This document shows positions 42,237 through 50,810 of a stretch of 64,000 nt of DNA, piece by piece. The translations under genes were made by a program, and so were the position numbers. The notes under the pieces are model-generated. The model saw nothing but the letters and a program-made list of their open reading frames with translations, was not told the DNA's origin and made no database searches. Each line of letters starts with the position of its first letter. Positions within the stretch are counted from its first letter, which is position 1. The DNA comes from Qipengyuania sp. ABI-127-1 (GTDB taxonomy: Bacteria > Pseudomonadota > Alphaproteobacteria > Sphingomonadales > Sphingomonadaceae), in the NCBI GenBank assembly GCA_022953095.1, contig JALJCR010000001.1, positions 964,501-1,028,500 on the forward strand. The letters run 5' to 3'.

Positions 42237-42529
42237 TTGGTTGCTCCTTTTTTCTCGGCCATCAGCTGTTCGAGTTCGCGCAGCTGCTGATTGTCCTGTT
42301 CGCTGTCATGAACGAGGCGGGCGGGACGAAATTCGGGATTGTCGCTGGCGACCAGGCGTTCGACCGTGTCCATGCGGTCGTCGAGGCGCTTGGCGAGGCT
42401 GTAGAGCTCTTCGAGCAGAGCTTCGTCATCGGTGGTGATGGTGGCCGAAGTCTTCCACTTGGTGATATAGTGGAGGATGATCCACGGCAGGCCGATGAAT
42501 ATGGCAACGATTGCAAAGATCTCTTCCAC
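42233..42529 (-). CDS. pspB: Phage-shock protein B
   Basis: 98 residues from a GTG at 42529 with a strong AAGGAGG before it. One N-terminal transmembrane helix (IVAIFIGLPWIILHYI) with the PspB-type WIILHYITKWK end, then a helix with LAKRLDDRMDTVERLVASDNPEFR. The tail to residue 98 is longer than E. coli PspB (about 74). PspB and PspC are the membrane sensors of the Psp response. It lies three bases after pspA. Confidence 0.9.
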   Translation of the reverse strand: MEEIFAIVAIFIGLPWIILHYITKWKTSATITTDDEALLEELYSLAKRLDDRMDTVERLVASDNPEFRPARLVHDSEQDNQQLRELEQLMAEKKGATK

Positions 42530-42532
42530 GGA

Positions 42533-43222
42533 TCAGTCCTCCTTGTCGGCGCTGCTTTTGCCGAGCGCCCTTTTCATCTGTTCGAGTTCGTCGTCGATCG
42601 CATCGGCGCCTTCCAGCGCGGCGATCTCGTCCGACAGGCTCGGCTTGTCCGATTTGTCGGCAATGCTCAGCGCATCGGCGCGACCTTCGGCATAGTCGAC
42701 CCGGCGTTCCAGCTGATCGAAGCGCGATAGGGCATCGTCGACGCGTTCATTGGTCATCAGGCTGCGCAGCTTCACGCGGTTCTCCGCACTTTCGAGCCGG
42801 GCGGCGATGGCCGTCTGACGGCTGCGCGCTTCGCGCAAGCGGTTCTGCAGCTTCTGAATGTCCTGTTCATAGGCACGCAGCGCATCGTCGAGCACGGCGA
42901 TTTCCTGCTTGAGCTGTTCGCTCATATCGGCCGCCTTCTTTTTCTCGACCAGCGCGGCGCGGGCGAGGTCTTCGCGATCCTTCGAGATGGCAAGCTGCGC
43001 CTTCTCGTTCCAATCGGCCTGAAGCTTATCTAGTTTGACCGAATGACGGTGCATTTCCTTTTGATCGGCGATCGTGCGCGCAGCACTGGCGCGGACCTCG
43101 ACCAAAGTTTCCTCCATTTCGAGGATGATCATGCGGATCATCTTCTGGGGGTCGTCCGCCTTGTCGAGCATGTCGTTGAAATTGGCGGCGATGATATCGC
43201 GAGTACGGCTGAAAATGCCCAT
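42533..43222 (-). CDS. pspA: Phage-shock protein A
   Basis: 229 residues from the ATG at 43222 (GGAG nine bases before it), the standard MGIFSRTRDIIAANFNDMLD start. It is almost all coiled coil, with the DPQKMIRMIILEMEETLVEVRASAA segment and RAYEQDIQKLQNRL. PspA, an ESCRT-III relative, binds stressed membrane as oligomers and, when idle, inhibits PspF. The frame stays open upstream to an ATG at 43429, which would add 69 residues. Key partner genes pspB and pspC follow directly. Confidence 0.92.
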   Translation of the reverse strand: MGIFSRTRDIIAANFNDMLDKADDPQKMIRMIILEMEETLVEVRASAARTIADQKEMHRHSVKLDKLQADWNEKAQLAISKDREDLARAALVEKKKAADMSEQLKQEIAVLDDALRAYEQDIQKLQNRLREARSRQTAIAARLESAENRVKLRSLMTNERVDDALSRFDQLERRVDYAEGRADALSIADKSDKPSLSDEIAALEGADAIDDELEQMKRALGKSSADKED

Positions 43223-43429
43223 CAATGGTGCTCCACTGGAAAAAAAGTCCGATCCCTTGGACCGTCCGCCGTCGCGGGTCGGAGTCGGGGAGCGGCGTAG
43301 CCGTTCTACCTCTTCCTCGATACGCGACAAGCGGGGGCGGGCCGAAGCGCCTTCGGCAATGTTGCCGTTGGGACTGTCGGGGGAGATGCGCTCCGGCCCT
43401 AGGGGATCGTGGTCGGGAGGCAAAGTCAT
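43223..43429 (-). other. In-frame 69-codon upstream extension of pspA
   Basis: From the ATG at 43429, which overlaps the stop of the small gene upstream (ATGA), the frame runs without stop into pspA. It would encode a Pro/Asp-rich start (MTLPPDHDPLGPERISPD) and a short charged helix (LSRIEEEVERLRRSP) before Met1 of standard PspA. AGG lies ten bases upstream. Either PspA has a long form of 298 residues, or this is a leader. Confidence 0.45.
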
Positions 43430-43578
43430 GCGATCTCGACCTGTTCGTATGCCGCCACGACGGGTGTGGGTGTGGTAACCGCGATCTGCGAACTCAGCAG
43501 AACGAAAGTGGCCATTGCCGCAATGCTGGCAATGGCAGCCTGTCCAAGCTGGCTGCGGAAAAAGCTGCGGTTGTACAT
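43426..43578 (-). CDS. 50-residue membrane peptide, first gene of the psp operon
   Basis: An open frame with a perfect GGGAGG seven bases before its ATG, about 40 bases downstream of the expected sigma-54 start site. The product begins MYNRSFFRSQLGQAAIASIA and has one hydrophobic helix (AAIASIAAMATFVLLSSQIAV), then a Thr-Pro stretch and an acidic end (AAYEQVEIA). A signal anchor or signal peptide is likely. The stop overlaps an ATG in frame with pspA. The position makes it a probable stress-induced partner or a leader peptide. I do not recognise a family. Confidence 0.7.
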   Translation of the reverse strand: MYNRSFFRSQLGQAAIASIAAMATFVLLSSQIAVTTPTPVVAAYEQVEIA

Positions 43579-43629
43579 TTGGGTTACCTCCCTGGGGCCA
43601 TGTGGCGGTGTTGCTGTTGTCCAATATTC

Positions 43630-43645
43630 AGCAAAGCTCGTGCCA
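43630..43645 (-). promoter_or_regulatory. Sigma-54 promoter of the psp operon
   Basis: On the minus strand TGGCACGAGCTTTGCT matches the sigma-54 consensus TGGCAC-N5-TTGCW at every position. It lies between pspF and the psp genes, reading toward the operon. With PspF (a sigma-54 activator) encoded divergently, this is the PspF-dependent promoter. Confidence 0.9.
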
Positions 43646-43721
43646 AACTGGGAAAGTCACGGAAAACCAACGGTTAAAGGGTTTTTCCGAACTCACGGAT
43701 TGGTTTTTATTGCCAAGCATT

Positions 43722-43733
43722 GGGAAATTTCCC
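43722..43733. promoter_or_regulatory. GGGAAATTTCCC palindrome before pspF
   Basis: A perfect 12-bp palindrome 13 bases before the pspF ATG and about 80 bases behind the sigma-54 promoter. It overlaps the probable pspF promoter region (TATATC at 43734). It could be a PspF enhancer site with autoregulation, as in E. coli where PspF represses its own gene. Confidence 0.4.
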
Positions 43734-43745
43734 TATATCTTGGCC

Positions 43746-44774
43746 ATGGAGCGGGAAAATCAGTTTATCGGCCAATCGGGCGCCTTTCTCGATGCAGTCG
43801 AACGGGCAAGTCGTGCGGCGCCCATGCGGCGGCCGGTTCTCGTCATAGGCGAACGGGGGACCGGCAAGGAACTGATCGCCGAACGCCTTCATCGCCTATC
43901 CACCCGGTGGGACGAACCCCTCGTGGTCATGAACTGCGCCGCCTTGCCCGAAACACTGATCGAGGCCGAATTGTTCGGTCACGAAGCCGGGGCTTTTACC
44001 GGTGCTACCAGAGTGCGGGCGGGACGGTTCGAAGAAGCCGACAAGGGGACGCTATTTCTCGACGAACTGGGCACTTTGTCCATGGGCGCGCAGGAAAGGC
44101 TGCTGCGCGCCGTGGAATATGGGGAAGTCACTCGGATCGGATCGAGTCGTCCTACGCGGGTGGATGTGCGTATCGTTGCGGCCACCAATGAGGATTTGCC
44201 CGCCAAGGCGGCGCGCGGGGATTTTCGCGCCGACCTGCTCGACCGGCTCAGCTTCGAAGTCATCACCTTGCCCCCCCTGCGTGTGCGGGATGGGGACGTT
44301 GCCGTCCTGGCCGACTATTTCGGCCGTCGCATGGCGGCGGAACTCGGCTGGGAAGGGTGGCCCGGATTCGCGCCGCACGTTGCCGAGCAGCTCGAAAAGC
44401 ATGACTGGCCCGGCAATGTTCGCGAGCTTCGCAATGTGGTCGAACGGGCAACATATCGCTGGGACGATTGGGGCCAGCCTATCGGACATGTCGTGTTCGA
44501 TCCCTTTGACAGCCCCTGGAAACCCGCAGGACTTCCATCAAGCAGCGAGAGGGCGGGCATTGCGGCGACTGCGGTACGGCCCGCGCCGCAAGGCACCGAT
44601 TACGAAAGTATCGACGACCTGCGCGCGGCGGTGGATGCGCATGAAAAGCAGATCGTCGAATTTGCGCTGGGCAAGCATCGCTGGAACCAGCGACAGACCG
44701 CCAAGGCGCTGGGGCTGACTTACGACCAACTGCGCCATTGCATCAAAAAGCATGCTCTCGCCGATGATGGCTGA
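43746..44774 (+). CDS. pspF: PspF sigma-54-dependent activator
   Basis: 342 residues from the ATG at 43746. A AAA+ domain without a receiver: Walker A GERGTGKE (35-42), sigma-54 loop GAFTGA (82-87), Walker B LFLDEL (103-108) and the arginine-finger region FRADLLDRLSFEVITLPPLR. The C-terminus has a Fis-type helix-turn-helix (HRWNQRQTAKALGLTYDQLR). PspF is held inactive by PspA until membrane stress. It is divergent from the psp operon, over a sigma-54 promoter. Confidence 0.95.
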   Translation: MERENQFIGQSGAFLDAVERASRAAPMRRPVLVIGERGTGKELIAERLHRLSTRWDEPLVVMNCAALPETLIEAELFGHEAGAFTGATRVRAGRFEEADKGTLFLDELGTLSMGAQERLLRAVEYGEVTRIGSSRPTRVDVRIVAATNEDLPAKAARGDFRADLLDRLSFEVITLPPLRVRDGDVAVLADYFGRRMAAELGWEGWPGFAPHVAEQLEKHDWPGNVRELRNVVERATYRWDDWGQPIGHVVFDPFDSPWKPAGLPSSSERAGIAATAVRPAPQGTDYESIDDLRAAVDAHEKQIVEFALGKHRWNQRQTAKALGLTYDQLRHCIKKHALADDG

Positions 44775-44910
44775 TCGTCGCTTGCTTTTCGAGGGACTCG
44801 CGCCTATCTGACTTCCCATCCCGACATTGTCGCGACACTGGAGGGGCTGGCGCCGCGAGGGGCCGGCACGAAACCCCGTAGGCGCATTGAACGCGTATTC
44901 TGGAGATTGA

Positions 44911-45468
44911 ATGGCCGATCTGGCACGCTTGACCGAAGTGATCGAACCCGAGGCAAAGGCGCTCGGCTTCGAGCTCGTGCGCGTCAAGATGATGCCCTCT
45001 GAAGCCGGTGACGGCGGTGAGGCGCTGCAGATCATGGCCGAAGATCCGGCGACCGGCCAGCTCGTCATCGATCAATGCGCCGCGCTTTCGCGCCGTGTAT
45101 CCGATCGGATTGATGCGCTCGAGGAAGCTGGCGAGGTTCTCATTAAGGGCGCCTACCACCTCGAAGTTTCCAGCCCCGGCATCGACCGCCCGCTGACCCG
45201 CGCGAAGGACTTCGCGAATTGGGCGGGGCACGAGGCCAAGATATCGATGGCCAAGGGCTATGACGGCCAGCGCAATCTGCGCGGTCCGCTTCAGGGTATC
45301 GAGGGCGACACAGTGATCATCGACGATCGCAAGGCGGGAGTGGTTTCTATCCCCCGCGACCAGATTCATTCGGCTCAGCTTGTCTTGACCGACGCGCTGA
45401 TCGCCGCCACTCAGCCGCTCGACACGAGCGGTGCCGACGACATCGAAGAAGAAAAGGCAGACGACTGA
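44911..45468 (+). CDS. rimP: Ribosome maturation factor RimP
   Basis: 185 residues. The N-terminal domain contains VIEPEAKALGFELVRVKM and the C-terminal domain YHLEVSSPGIDRPLTRAKDF. It helps 30S assembly. TGGAG lies before the ATG. First gene of the nusA-infB cluster; its stop overlaps the nusA ATG (TGATG). The upstream 136 bases after pspF hold no recognisable gene. Confidence 0.95.
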   Translation: MADLARLTEVIEPEAKALGFELVRVKMMPSEAGDGGEALQIMAEDPATGQLVIDQCAALSRRVSDRIDALEEAGEVLIKGAYHLEVSSPGIDRPLTRAKDFANWAGHEAKISMAKGYDGQRNLRGPLQGIEGDTVIIDDRKAGVVSIPRDQIHSAQLVLTDALIAATQPLDTSGADDIEEEKADD

Positions 45469-47132
45469 TGGCCAGTGCCATTTCCGCCAACAAGGCTGAA
45501 CTCCTCGCGATCGCCAACTCGGTCGCCTCGGAAAAGATGATCGACAAGGCGATCGTCATCGAGGCGATGGAAGAGGCGATTCAGAAATCTGCCCGCAATC
45601 GTTACGGCGCGGAAAACGATATCCGCGCCAAGCTCGACCCGCAGACCGGCGATCTGCGCCTGTGGCGTGTGGTCGAGGTGGTCGAAGAAGTGGAAGACTA
45701 CTTCAAGCAGGTCGACCTCAAGCAGGCGCAGAAGCTTCAGGACGATGCCAAGATCGGTGATTTCATCGTCGATCCGCTGCCGCCGGTCGATCTGGGCCGT
45801 ATCGACGCGCAGAGCGCGAAGCAGGTGATCTTCCAGAAGGTCCGCGATGCCGAGCGCGAGCGTCAGTACGAAGAATTCAAGGACCGCGCGGGCGAAGTCA
45901 TCACCGGCGTGATCAAGTCGGTCGAATTCGGCCATGTGATCGTCAATCTCGGCCGCGCCGAAGGCGTCATTCGCCGCGATCAGCAGATCCCGCGCGAAGC
46001 CGCCCGTGTCGGCGAGCGTGTCCGCGCGCTCATCACCAAGGTCGAGCGCAACAATCGCGGCCCGCAAATTTTCCTCTCCCGCGCGCATCCCGACTTCATG
46101 AAGAAGCTGTTCGCGCAGGAAGTGCCCGAAATCTACGATGGCATCATCGAGATCAAGGCCGCCGCCCGCGATCCGGGCAGCCGCGCCAAGATCGGTGTCA
46201 TCAGCCATGACAGCAGCATTGATCCGGTCGGCGCCTGCGTCGGCATGAAGGGCAGCCGCGTCCAGGCCGTCGTGCAGGAATTGCAGGGCGAAAAGATCGA
46301 CATCATCCCCTGGTCCGAAGACGGTGCGACCTTCATCGTGAACGCGCTGCAGCCGGCTACCGTGAGCCGCGTGGTGCTCGACGAGGAAGATGGCCGCATC
46401 GAAGTGGTCGTGCCCGACGATCAGCTCAGCCTCGCCATCGGTCGCCGCGGCCAGAACGTGCGTCTCGCCAGTCAGCTGACCGGCAACCAGATCGACATCA
46501 TGACCGAGGAAGAGGCCTCGGAGAAGCGCCAGAAGGAATTCGCCGAGCGTTCGAAGATGTTCGAAGAGGAACTCGACGTCGATGAAACGCTCTCGCAGCT
46601 ACTCGTCGCCGAAGGCTTCGCCGAACTGGAAGAAGTCGCCTATGTCGAGCTGGAAGAACTCGCCGGGATCGAAGGTTTCGACGAGGAACTGGCCGAAGAA
46701 CTCCAGAGCCGTGCGCAGGAAGCGATCGACCGCCAGGAAGCTGCGCACCGCGAGGCACGCCGCGAGCTTGGTGTCGAAGACGATCTGGCCGAATTGCCGC
46801 ATCTTACCGAGGCGATGCTGGTCGTGCTCGGCAAGGCGGGCCTGAAGACGCTCGACGATGTGGCCGATCTGGCGACCGACGAGCTGATCCAGAAGAAGCG
46901 CGAAGCGCCGCGCCGCCGCAACAATCCCGACGGCCCGCCGATGCGCCGTGACCGTCCCATGCGCGAGCAGGACAAGGGCGGCGTGCTGGGCGAATTCGGG
47001 CTGACCGAAGAGCAGGGCAACGAGATCATCATGGCTGCCCGCGCGCATTGGTTCGAAGACGAAGAGGAAGCTCCGGCCCCCGCCGAGACGACCGATACGC
47101 AGGAGGCCGCCGATGCGGACTCCACCCAATGA
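45468..47132 (+). CDS. nusA: Transcription termination/antitermination factor NusA
   Basis: 554 residues. Order: N-terminal RNA-polymerase-binding domain (KAELLAIANSVASEK), S1 (VITGVIKSVEFGHVIVNLG), KH1 and KH2 (GACVGMKGSRVQAVVQEL; LAIGRRGQNVRLASQL), then helix-hairpin-helix repeats (LLVAEGFAELEEVAYV) and an acidic tail. It controls pausing, termination and antitermination. The C-terminal codons overlap the next gene by 20 bases. Confidence 0.97.
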   Translation: MASAISANKAELLAIANSVASEKMIDKAIVIEAMEEAIQKSARNRYGAENDIRAKLDPQTGDLRLWRVVEVVEEVEDYFKQVDLKQAQKLQDDAKIGDFIVDPLPPVDLGRIDAQSAKQVIFQKVRDAERERQYEEFKDRAGEVITGVIKSVEFGHVIVNLGRAEGVIRRDQQIPREAARVGERVRALITKVERNNRGPQIFLSRAHPDFMKKLFAQEVPEIYDGIIEIKAAARDPGSRAKIGVISHDSSIDPVGACVGMKGSRVQAVVQELQGEKIDIIPWSEDGATFIVNALQPATVSRVVLDEEDGRIEVVVPDDQLSLAIGRRGQNVRLASQLTGNQIDIMTEEEASEKRQKEFAERSKMFEEELDVDETLSQLLVAEGFAELEEVAYVELEELAGIEGFDEELAEELQSRAQEAIDRQEAAHREARRELGVEDDLAELPHLTEAMLVVLGKAGLKTLDDVADLATDELIQKKREAPRRRNNPDGPPMRRDRPMREQDKGGVLGEFGLTEEQGNEIIMAARAHWFEDEEEAPAPAETTDTQEAADADSTQ

Positions 47133-47838
47133 GCGCCTGACGTCCGACATCGCTGAAGCCCGACGGCCCCGTAAAACGGAGCCCGAGAGGCGCTGCATCC
47201 TCTCCGGGGAGACGGCCCCGCGCGAAACGCTCGTGCGGCTGGTTGCCTCGCCCGCTGGACTGGTGCTGCCTGATGCGCAGGAGAAGGCGCCCGGACGCGG
47301 TGCCTGGATCGGCGTTTCGCGCGATGAATTTGCCGAGGCACAGGCCAAGGGCAGGCTGAAGGGCGCACTTTCGCGAGCGTTTAAGACGGGCGATCTCGAA
47401 CTGGCGGGCAACCTGCCCGAACTGGTCGAGAATGCGCTCACGCGCGTACTGCTCGACCGGCTGGGTCTCGAAATGCGCGTGGGAAGTCTTATCTTGGGTA
47501 CCCAGCGCATCGCCGAAGCGGCGCGCGGCGGGGCGGTCGCACTGCTGTTGCATGCCAGCGATGCGAGCGAGGACGGGCGCAAAAAGCTCGACCAGGCCTG
47601 GCGCGTGGGACGCGAATTGGAAGGGTCTGGCGAGCGCGGTGTCGAACTGCCTCTGGACCGGGACGCTTTGTCTGTGGCATTGGGCCGCGACAATGTCGTC
47701 CATCTGGCGCTTGCCGATGAAGCCGCGGCAGCGAGGGTGATGAAGGCCCTTACGCGCCTTACGCATTATTTGGGGCACGACCTGCCCGCCGCTGATGGGC
47801 GCGTTTCCGCACGCGCCGACGACGAATTGAACGATTGA
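47113..47838 (+). CDS. YlxR-type RNA-binding protein with L7Ae-like domain
   Basis: 241 residues. The N-terminal YlxR (DUF448) domain has RRCILSGETAPRETLVRLV and GRGAWIGVSRDEF. The C-terminal half has the L7Ae/YlxQ-like fold (RVGSLILGTQRIAEAARGGAVALLLHASDAS). This fusion of YlxR and YlxQ is common in Alphaproteobacteria between nusA and infB. YlxR modulates RNase P in Gram-positives; the role here is inferred. Confidence 0.9.
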   Translation: MRTPPNERLTSDIAEARRPRKTEPERRCILSGETAPRETLVRLVASPAGLVLPDAQEKAPGRGAWIGVSRDEFAEAQAKGRLKGALSRAFKTGDLELAGNLPELVENALTRVLLDRLGLEMRVGSLILGTQRIAEAARGGAVALLLHASDASEDGRKKLDQAWRVGRELEGSGERGVELPLDRDALSVALGRDNVVHLALADEAAAARVMKALTRLTHYLGHDLPAADGRVSARADDELND

Positions 47839-47859
47839 GACGAAGAGAAACGAGCCAGA

Positions 47860-50394
47860 ATGAGCGACGACGACAAGAAGCCAGCCCGCAAACCGCTGAC
47901 CCTGAAGGGCGCTCAGCCGGGCGAGGTCAAGCAGACCTTCAGCCACGGCCGCACCAACAAGGTCGCGGTCGAGGTGAAGCGCCGCCGCAAGCTTGTGAAG
48001 CCGGGCGAGGCAGCGCCCCCGCCTCCACCGCCGCCGCCGCCGGAACCGGCCCCCGCCCCGGTGGCGCAGAAGCCCGCACCGAAGAAGAAGGCCGTTCCTG
48101 CCGGTGAGACGCCGCAGGAACGTGTTGCCCGCCTTCAGCGCGAGGCCGAGGAAGAGCGTCTGCGTCTCGCCGAGGAAGCGCGCAAGCGTGAGGAAGAGCA
48201 GGCTCGCAAGGCCGCCGAGGACGAGAAGAAGCGCGCCGAGGAAAACCGCAAGGCCGAGGAAGACGCTGCAAGGCAGGCTGCCGAACAAGCCAAGAAGGCC
48301 AAGGAAGCACTCAAGGACGCGCCGAAGGAAGACGTTGCCGCCACTTCGAAAGAGGCTCCTCCCAAACAGGAGGAGAAGCCGAGCGGCACGCCCGCACCGG
48401 CCCCGCGCCGCTTCACACCCGTGGCACGCCCTGAGCCCAAGAAACCGGAGCGCAAGAAGAAAGAAGAAAAGCCCGCGCGCGGAGCAGAGAAACCCGACAA
48501 GCGCCGTTCGGGCAAGCTTTCGGTCAAGAAGGCCCTGAACGAGGACGAAGGCCGCCGCGCCCGCAGCCTCGCTGCGCTCAAGCGTGCGCGTGAAAAGGAA
48601 CGCCGCATGCAGGGCGGTGGCTCCAGCAAGCCGCGTGAAAAGCAGGTGCGCGACGTGGTCGTTCCCGAGGCCATTACGGTTGGCGAACTGGCCAAGCGTA
48701 TGGGCGAGAAGGGGGCCGACCTCGTCAAGGAGCTCTTCAATCTCGACATGATGGTCACCGTCAACCAGACGATCGACCAGGATACCGCGGAACTGCTCGT
48801 TGATCAGTTCGGCCACAATATCCAGAAAGTCTCCGAAGCCGATGTCGATATCGCCGCCGAGGAGGATGTCGATCCGGAAGAAACGCTCAAGCCGCGTCCG
48901 CCGGTCGTCACCATCATGGGCCATGTCGATCACGGCAAGACCAGCCTGCTCGATGCGCTGCGCGGTGCCAATGTCGTGAAGGGCGAAGCCGGCGGCATCA
49001 CCCAGCATATCGGCAGCTATCAGGTGAAGACGAAGGGCGGCGATCTGGTCACCTTCCTCGATACGCCGGGTCACGCCGCCTTTACCGAGATGCGCCAGCG
49101 CGGTGCCAATGTCACCGATATCGTGGTGCTGGTGGTGGCCGCCGACGATGGCATCATGCCGCAGACCATCGAGGCCATCAATCACACCAAGGCTGCGGGC
49201 GTCCCGATGATCGTGGCGATCAACAAGATGGACAAGCCCGAAGCCAATCCGGACAATATCCGCACGCGCCTGCTCGAACACGAAGTGATCGTCGAGAAAA
49301 TGTCGGGCGATGTGCAGGACGTCGAAATTTCGGCCAAGACCAAGGCCGGGCTCGACGAACTGCTTGAAAAGATCGCGCTGCAGGCTGAACTGCTCGAACT
49401 AAAGGCCAATCCCGACCGGATGGCCGAAGCCACCGTGATCGAAGCGCAGCTCGACAAGGGCCGCGGCCCGGTCGCCACCGTGCTGATCACGCGCGGTACG
49501 CTGGAGCGGGGCAACACCTTCGTGGTGGGTACCGAAAGCGGCCGTGTTCGCGCGATCGTCAACGATCAGGGCAAGCAGATCAAGAAGGCCGGGCCGTCGA
49601 TGCCGGTCGAAGTCCTCGGTCTTGGCGGTGTGCCGTCTGCCGGCGACGTGCTGACGGTGGTCGAGAACGAGCAGCGCGCTCGCGAAGTGGCCGAATATCG
49701 TCAGGAAAAGGCGACCGAGAAGCGCACCGCGCTTGCTCCGACCAGCTTCGATACGATGTTCAACAACCTTGCGGCCAATGTGATCGAGTTCCCCGTACTG
49801 GTGAAGGCCGACGTGCAGGGCAGCGTCGAGGCGATCACGACCGCGCTGCACAACCTCTCGAACGACGACATCAAGGTCCGCGTGTTGCATGCAGGCGTGG
49901 GCGCGATCACCGAGAGCGACGTAAGCCTGGCTTCGGCCTCGAATGCGCCGATCATCGGCTTCAACGTCCGCCCCAATGCCAAGGCACGCGAACTGGTGAA
50001 GCGCGACGGCGTGGAAATGAAATACTACGACGTCATCTATCACCTGACCGAGGAAATCGCGAAGGAAATGGCGGGCGAGCTGGGTCCGGAGCGGATCGAA
50101 CACGTCGTCGGCCGTGCTGCCGTCAAGGAAGTGTTCCGCTCGGGCAAGAAGGACAAGGCCGCCGGCCTGCTGGTCGAGGAAGGCGCCATCCGCAAGGGGC
50201 TGCACGCACGCCTTACGCGCGAGGATGTCATCGTCTCGGCCACCACCATCGCCTCGCTGCGCCGGTTCAAGGACGACGTCGACGAAGTCCGCGCAGGCCT
50301 CGAATGCGGTGTGGTGCTTGCCGATACGAACGACATCAAGCCGGGCGACCAGCTCGAAGTCTTCGAAGTCGAGGAGCGTGAACGCACGCTGTGA
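47860..50394 (+). CDS. infB: Translation initiation factor IF-2
   Basis: 844 residues. A long N-terminal part with a Pro run and Lys/Glu/Ala-rich coiled coil (residues 60-210) precedes an IF2_N module (VPEAITVGELAKRMGEKGADLVKELF). The GTPase domain has G1 GHVDHGKTSLLD (near 355), G3 DTPGHAAF and G4 NKMD. Domains II-IV follow to the C-terminus. It brings fMet-tRNA to the 30S subunit. The stop overlaps the downstream thioesterase start (GTGA). Confidence 0.97.
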   Translation: MSDDDKKPARKPLTLKGAQPGEVKQTFSHGRTNKVAVEVKRRRKLVKPGEAAPPPPPPPPPEPAPAPVAQKPAPKKKAVPAGETPQERVARLQREAEEERLRLAEEARKREEEQARKAAEDEKKRAEENRKAEEDAARQAAEQAKKAKEALKDAPKEDVAATSKEAPPKQEEKPSGTPAPAPRRFTPVARPEPKKPERKKKEEKPARGAEKPDKRRSGKLSVKKALNEDEGRRARSLAALKRAREKERRMQGGGSSKPREKQVRDVVVPEAITVGELAKRMGEKGADLVKELFNLDMMVTVNQTIDQDTAELLVDQFGHNIQKVSEADVDIAAEEDVDPEETLKPRPPVVTIMGHVDHGKTSLLDALRGANVVKGEAGGITQHIGSYQVKTKGGDLVTFLDTPGHAAFTEMRQRGANVTDIVVLVVAADDGIMPQTIEAINHTKAAGVPMIVAINKMDKPEANPDNIRTRLLEHEVIVEKMSGDVQDVEISAKTKAGLDELLEKIALQAELLELKANPDRMAEATVIEAQLDKGRGPVATVLITRGTLERGNTFVVGTESGRVRAIVNDQGKQIKKAGPSMPVEVLGLGGVPSAGDVLTVVENEQRAREVAEYRQEKATEKRTALAPTSFDTMFNNLAANVIEFPVLVKADVQGSVEAITTALHNLSNDDIKVRVLHAGVGAITESDVSLASASNAPIIGFNVRPNAKARELVKRDGVEMKYYDVIYHLTEEIAKEMAGELGPERIEHVVGRAAVKEVFRSGKKDKAAGLLVEEGAIRKGLHARLTREDVIVSATTIASLRRFKDDVDEVRAGLECGVVLADTNDIKPGDQLEVFEVEERERTL

Positions 50395-50810
50395 GTGGGG
50401 ACGTGACCAAGCACGCTCTCGGAGCCGCACATGCGGATCTCATGGGGGTGGAGTTCGATAATTTCGATGCGGAGCGTGAGGAAATCACGCTCCGCTTCAC
50501 TGCACCCGACAGTTTCATCACCCCGCGCGGCAGCGTGCAGGGCGGACTTGTCGCGGGCTTTCTCGACGAGGTCATGGGCTGGGCGCATGTCTGGGCGACC
50601 GATCGTGCCGAAGCACCGCTCAACCTCGAAATCTCGATGAGCTTGCTCAAACCGGTGATGGCAGGGCCGCTGATCGGCAAGGGCCGCGTCGTGCGGCGCG
50701 GGCGCAAGGTGATCTTTCTCGAGGGCGAGCTGTTCGACGAGGCAGGCAAGCTGCTAGCCCGCGCGACCAGTACCGCCATTCCCACGCCGCGACCGACAGG
50801 AAACACGTGA
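50391..50810 (+). CDS. PaaI-family thioesterase
   Basis: 139 residues from a GTG overlapping the infB stop. A hot-dog fold with the PaaI-type [22 protein letters not shown] helix and the [26 protein letters not shown] strands. It hydrolyses acyl- or aryl-CoA thioesters. Insertion between infB and rbfA is coupled both ways (TGATG with rbfA), though no functional link to translation is known. Confidence 0.88.
   Translation: MSGDVTKHALGAAHADLMGVEFDNFDAEREEITLRFTAPDSFITPRGSVQGGLVAGFLDEVMGWAHVWATDRAEAPLNLEISMSLLKPVMAGPLIGKGRVVRRGRKVIFLEGELFDEAGKLLARATSTAIPTPRPTGNT

Noticed and set aside
47029..49281. A 750-codon minus-strand frame opposite nusA, the YlxR gene and infB
   Set aside because: It crosses three well-supported genes and its product is low-complexity mirror sequence of IF-2 repeats.
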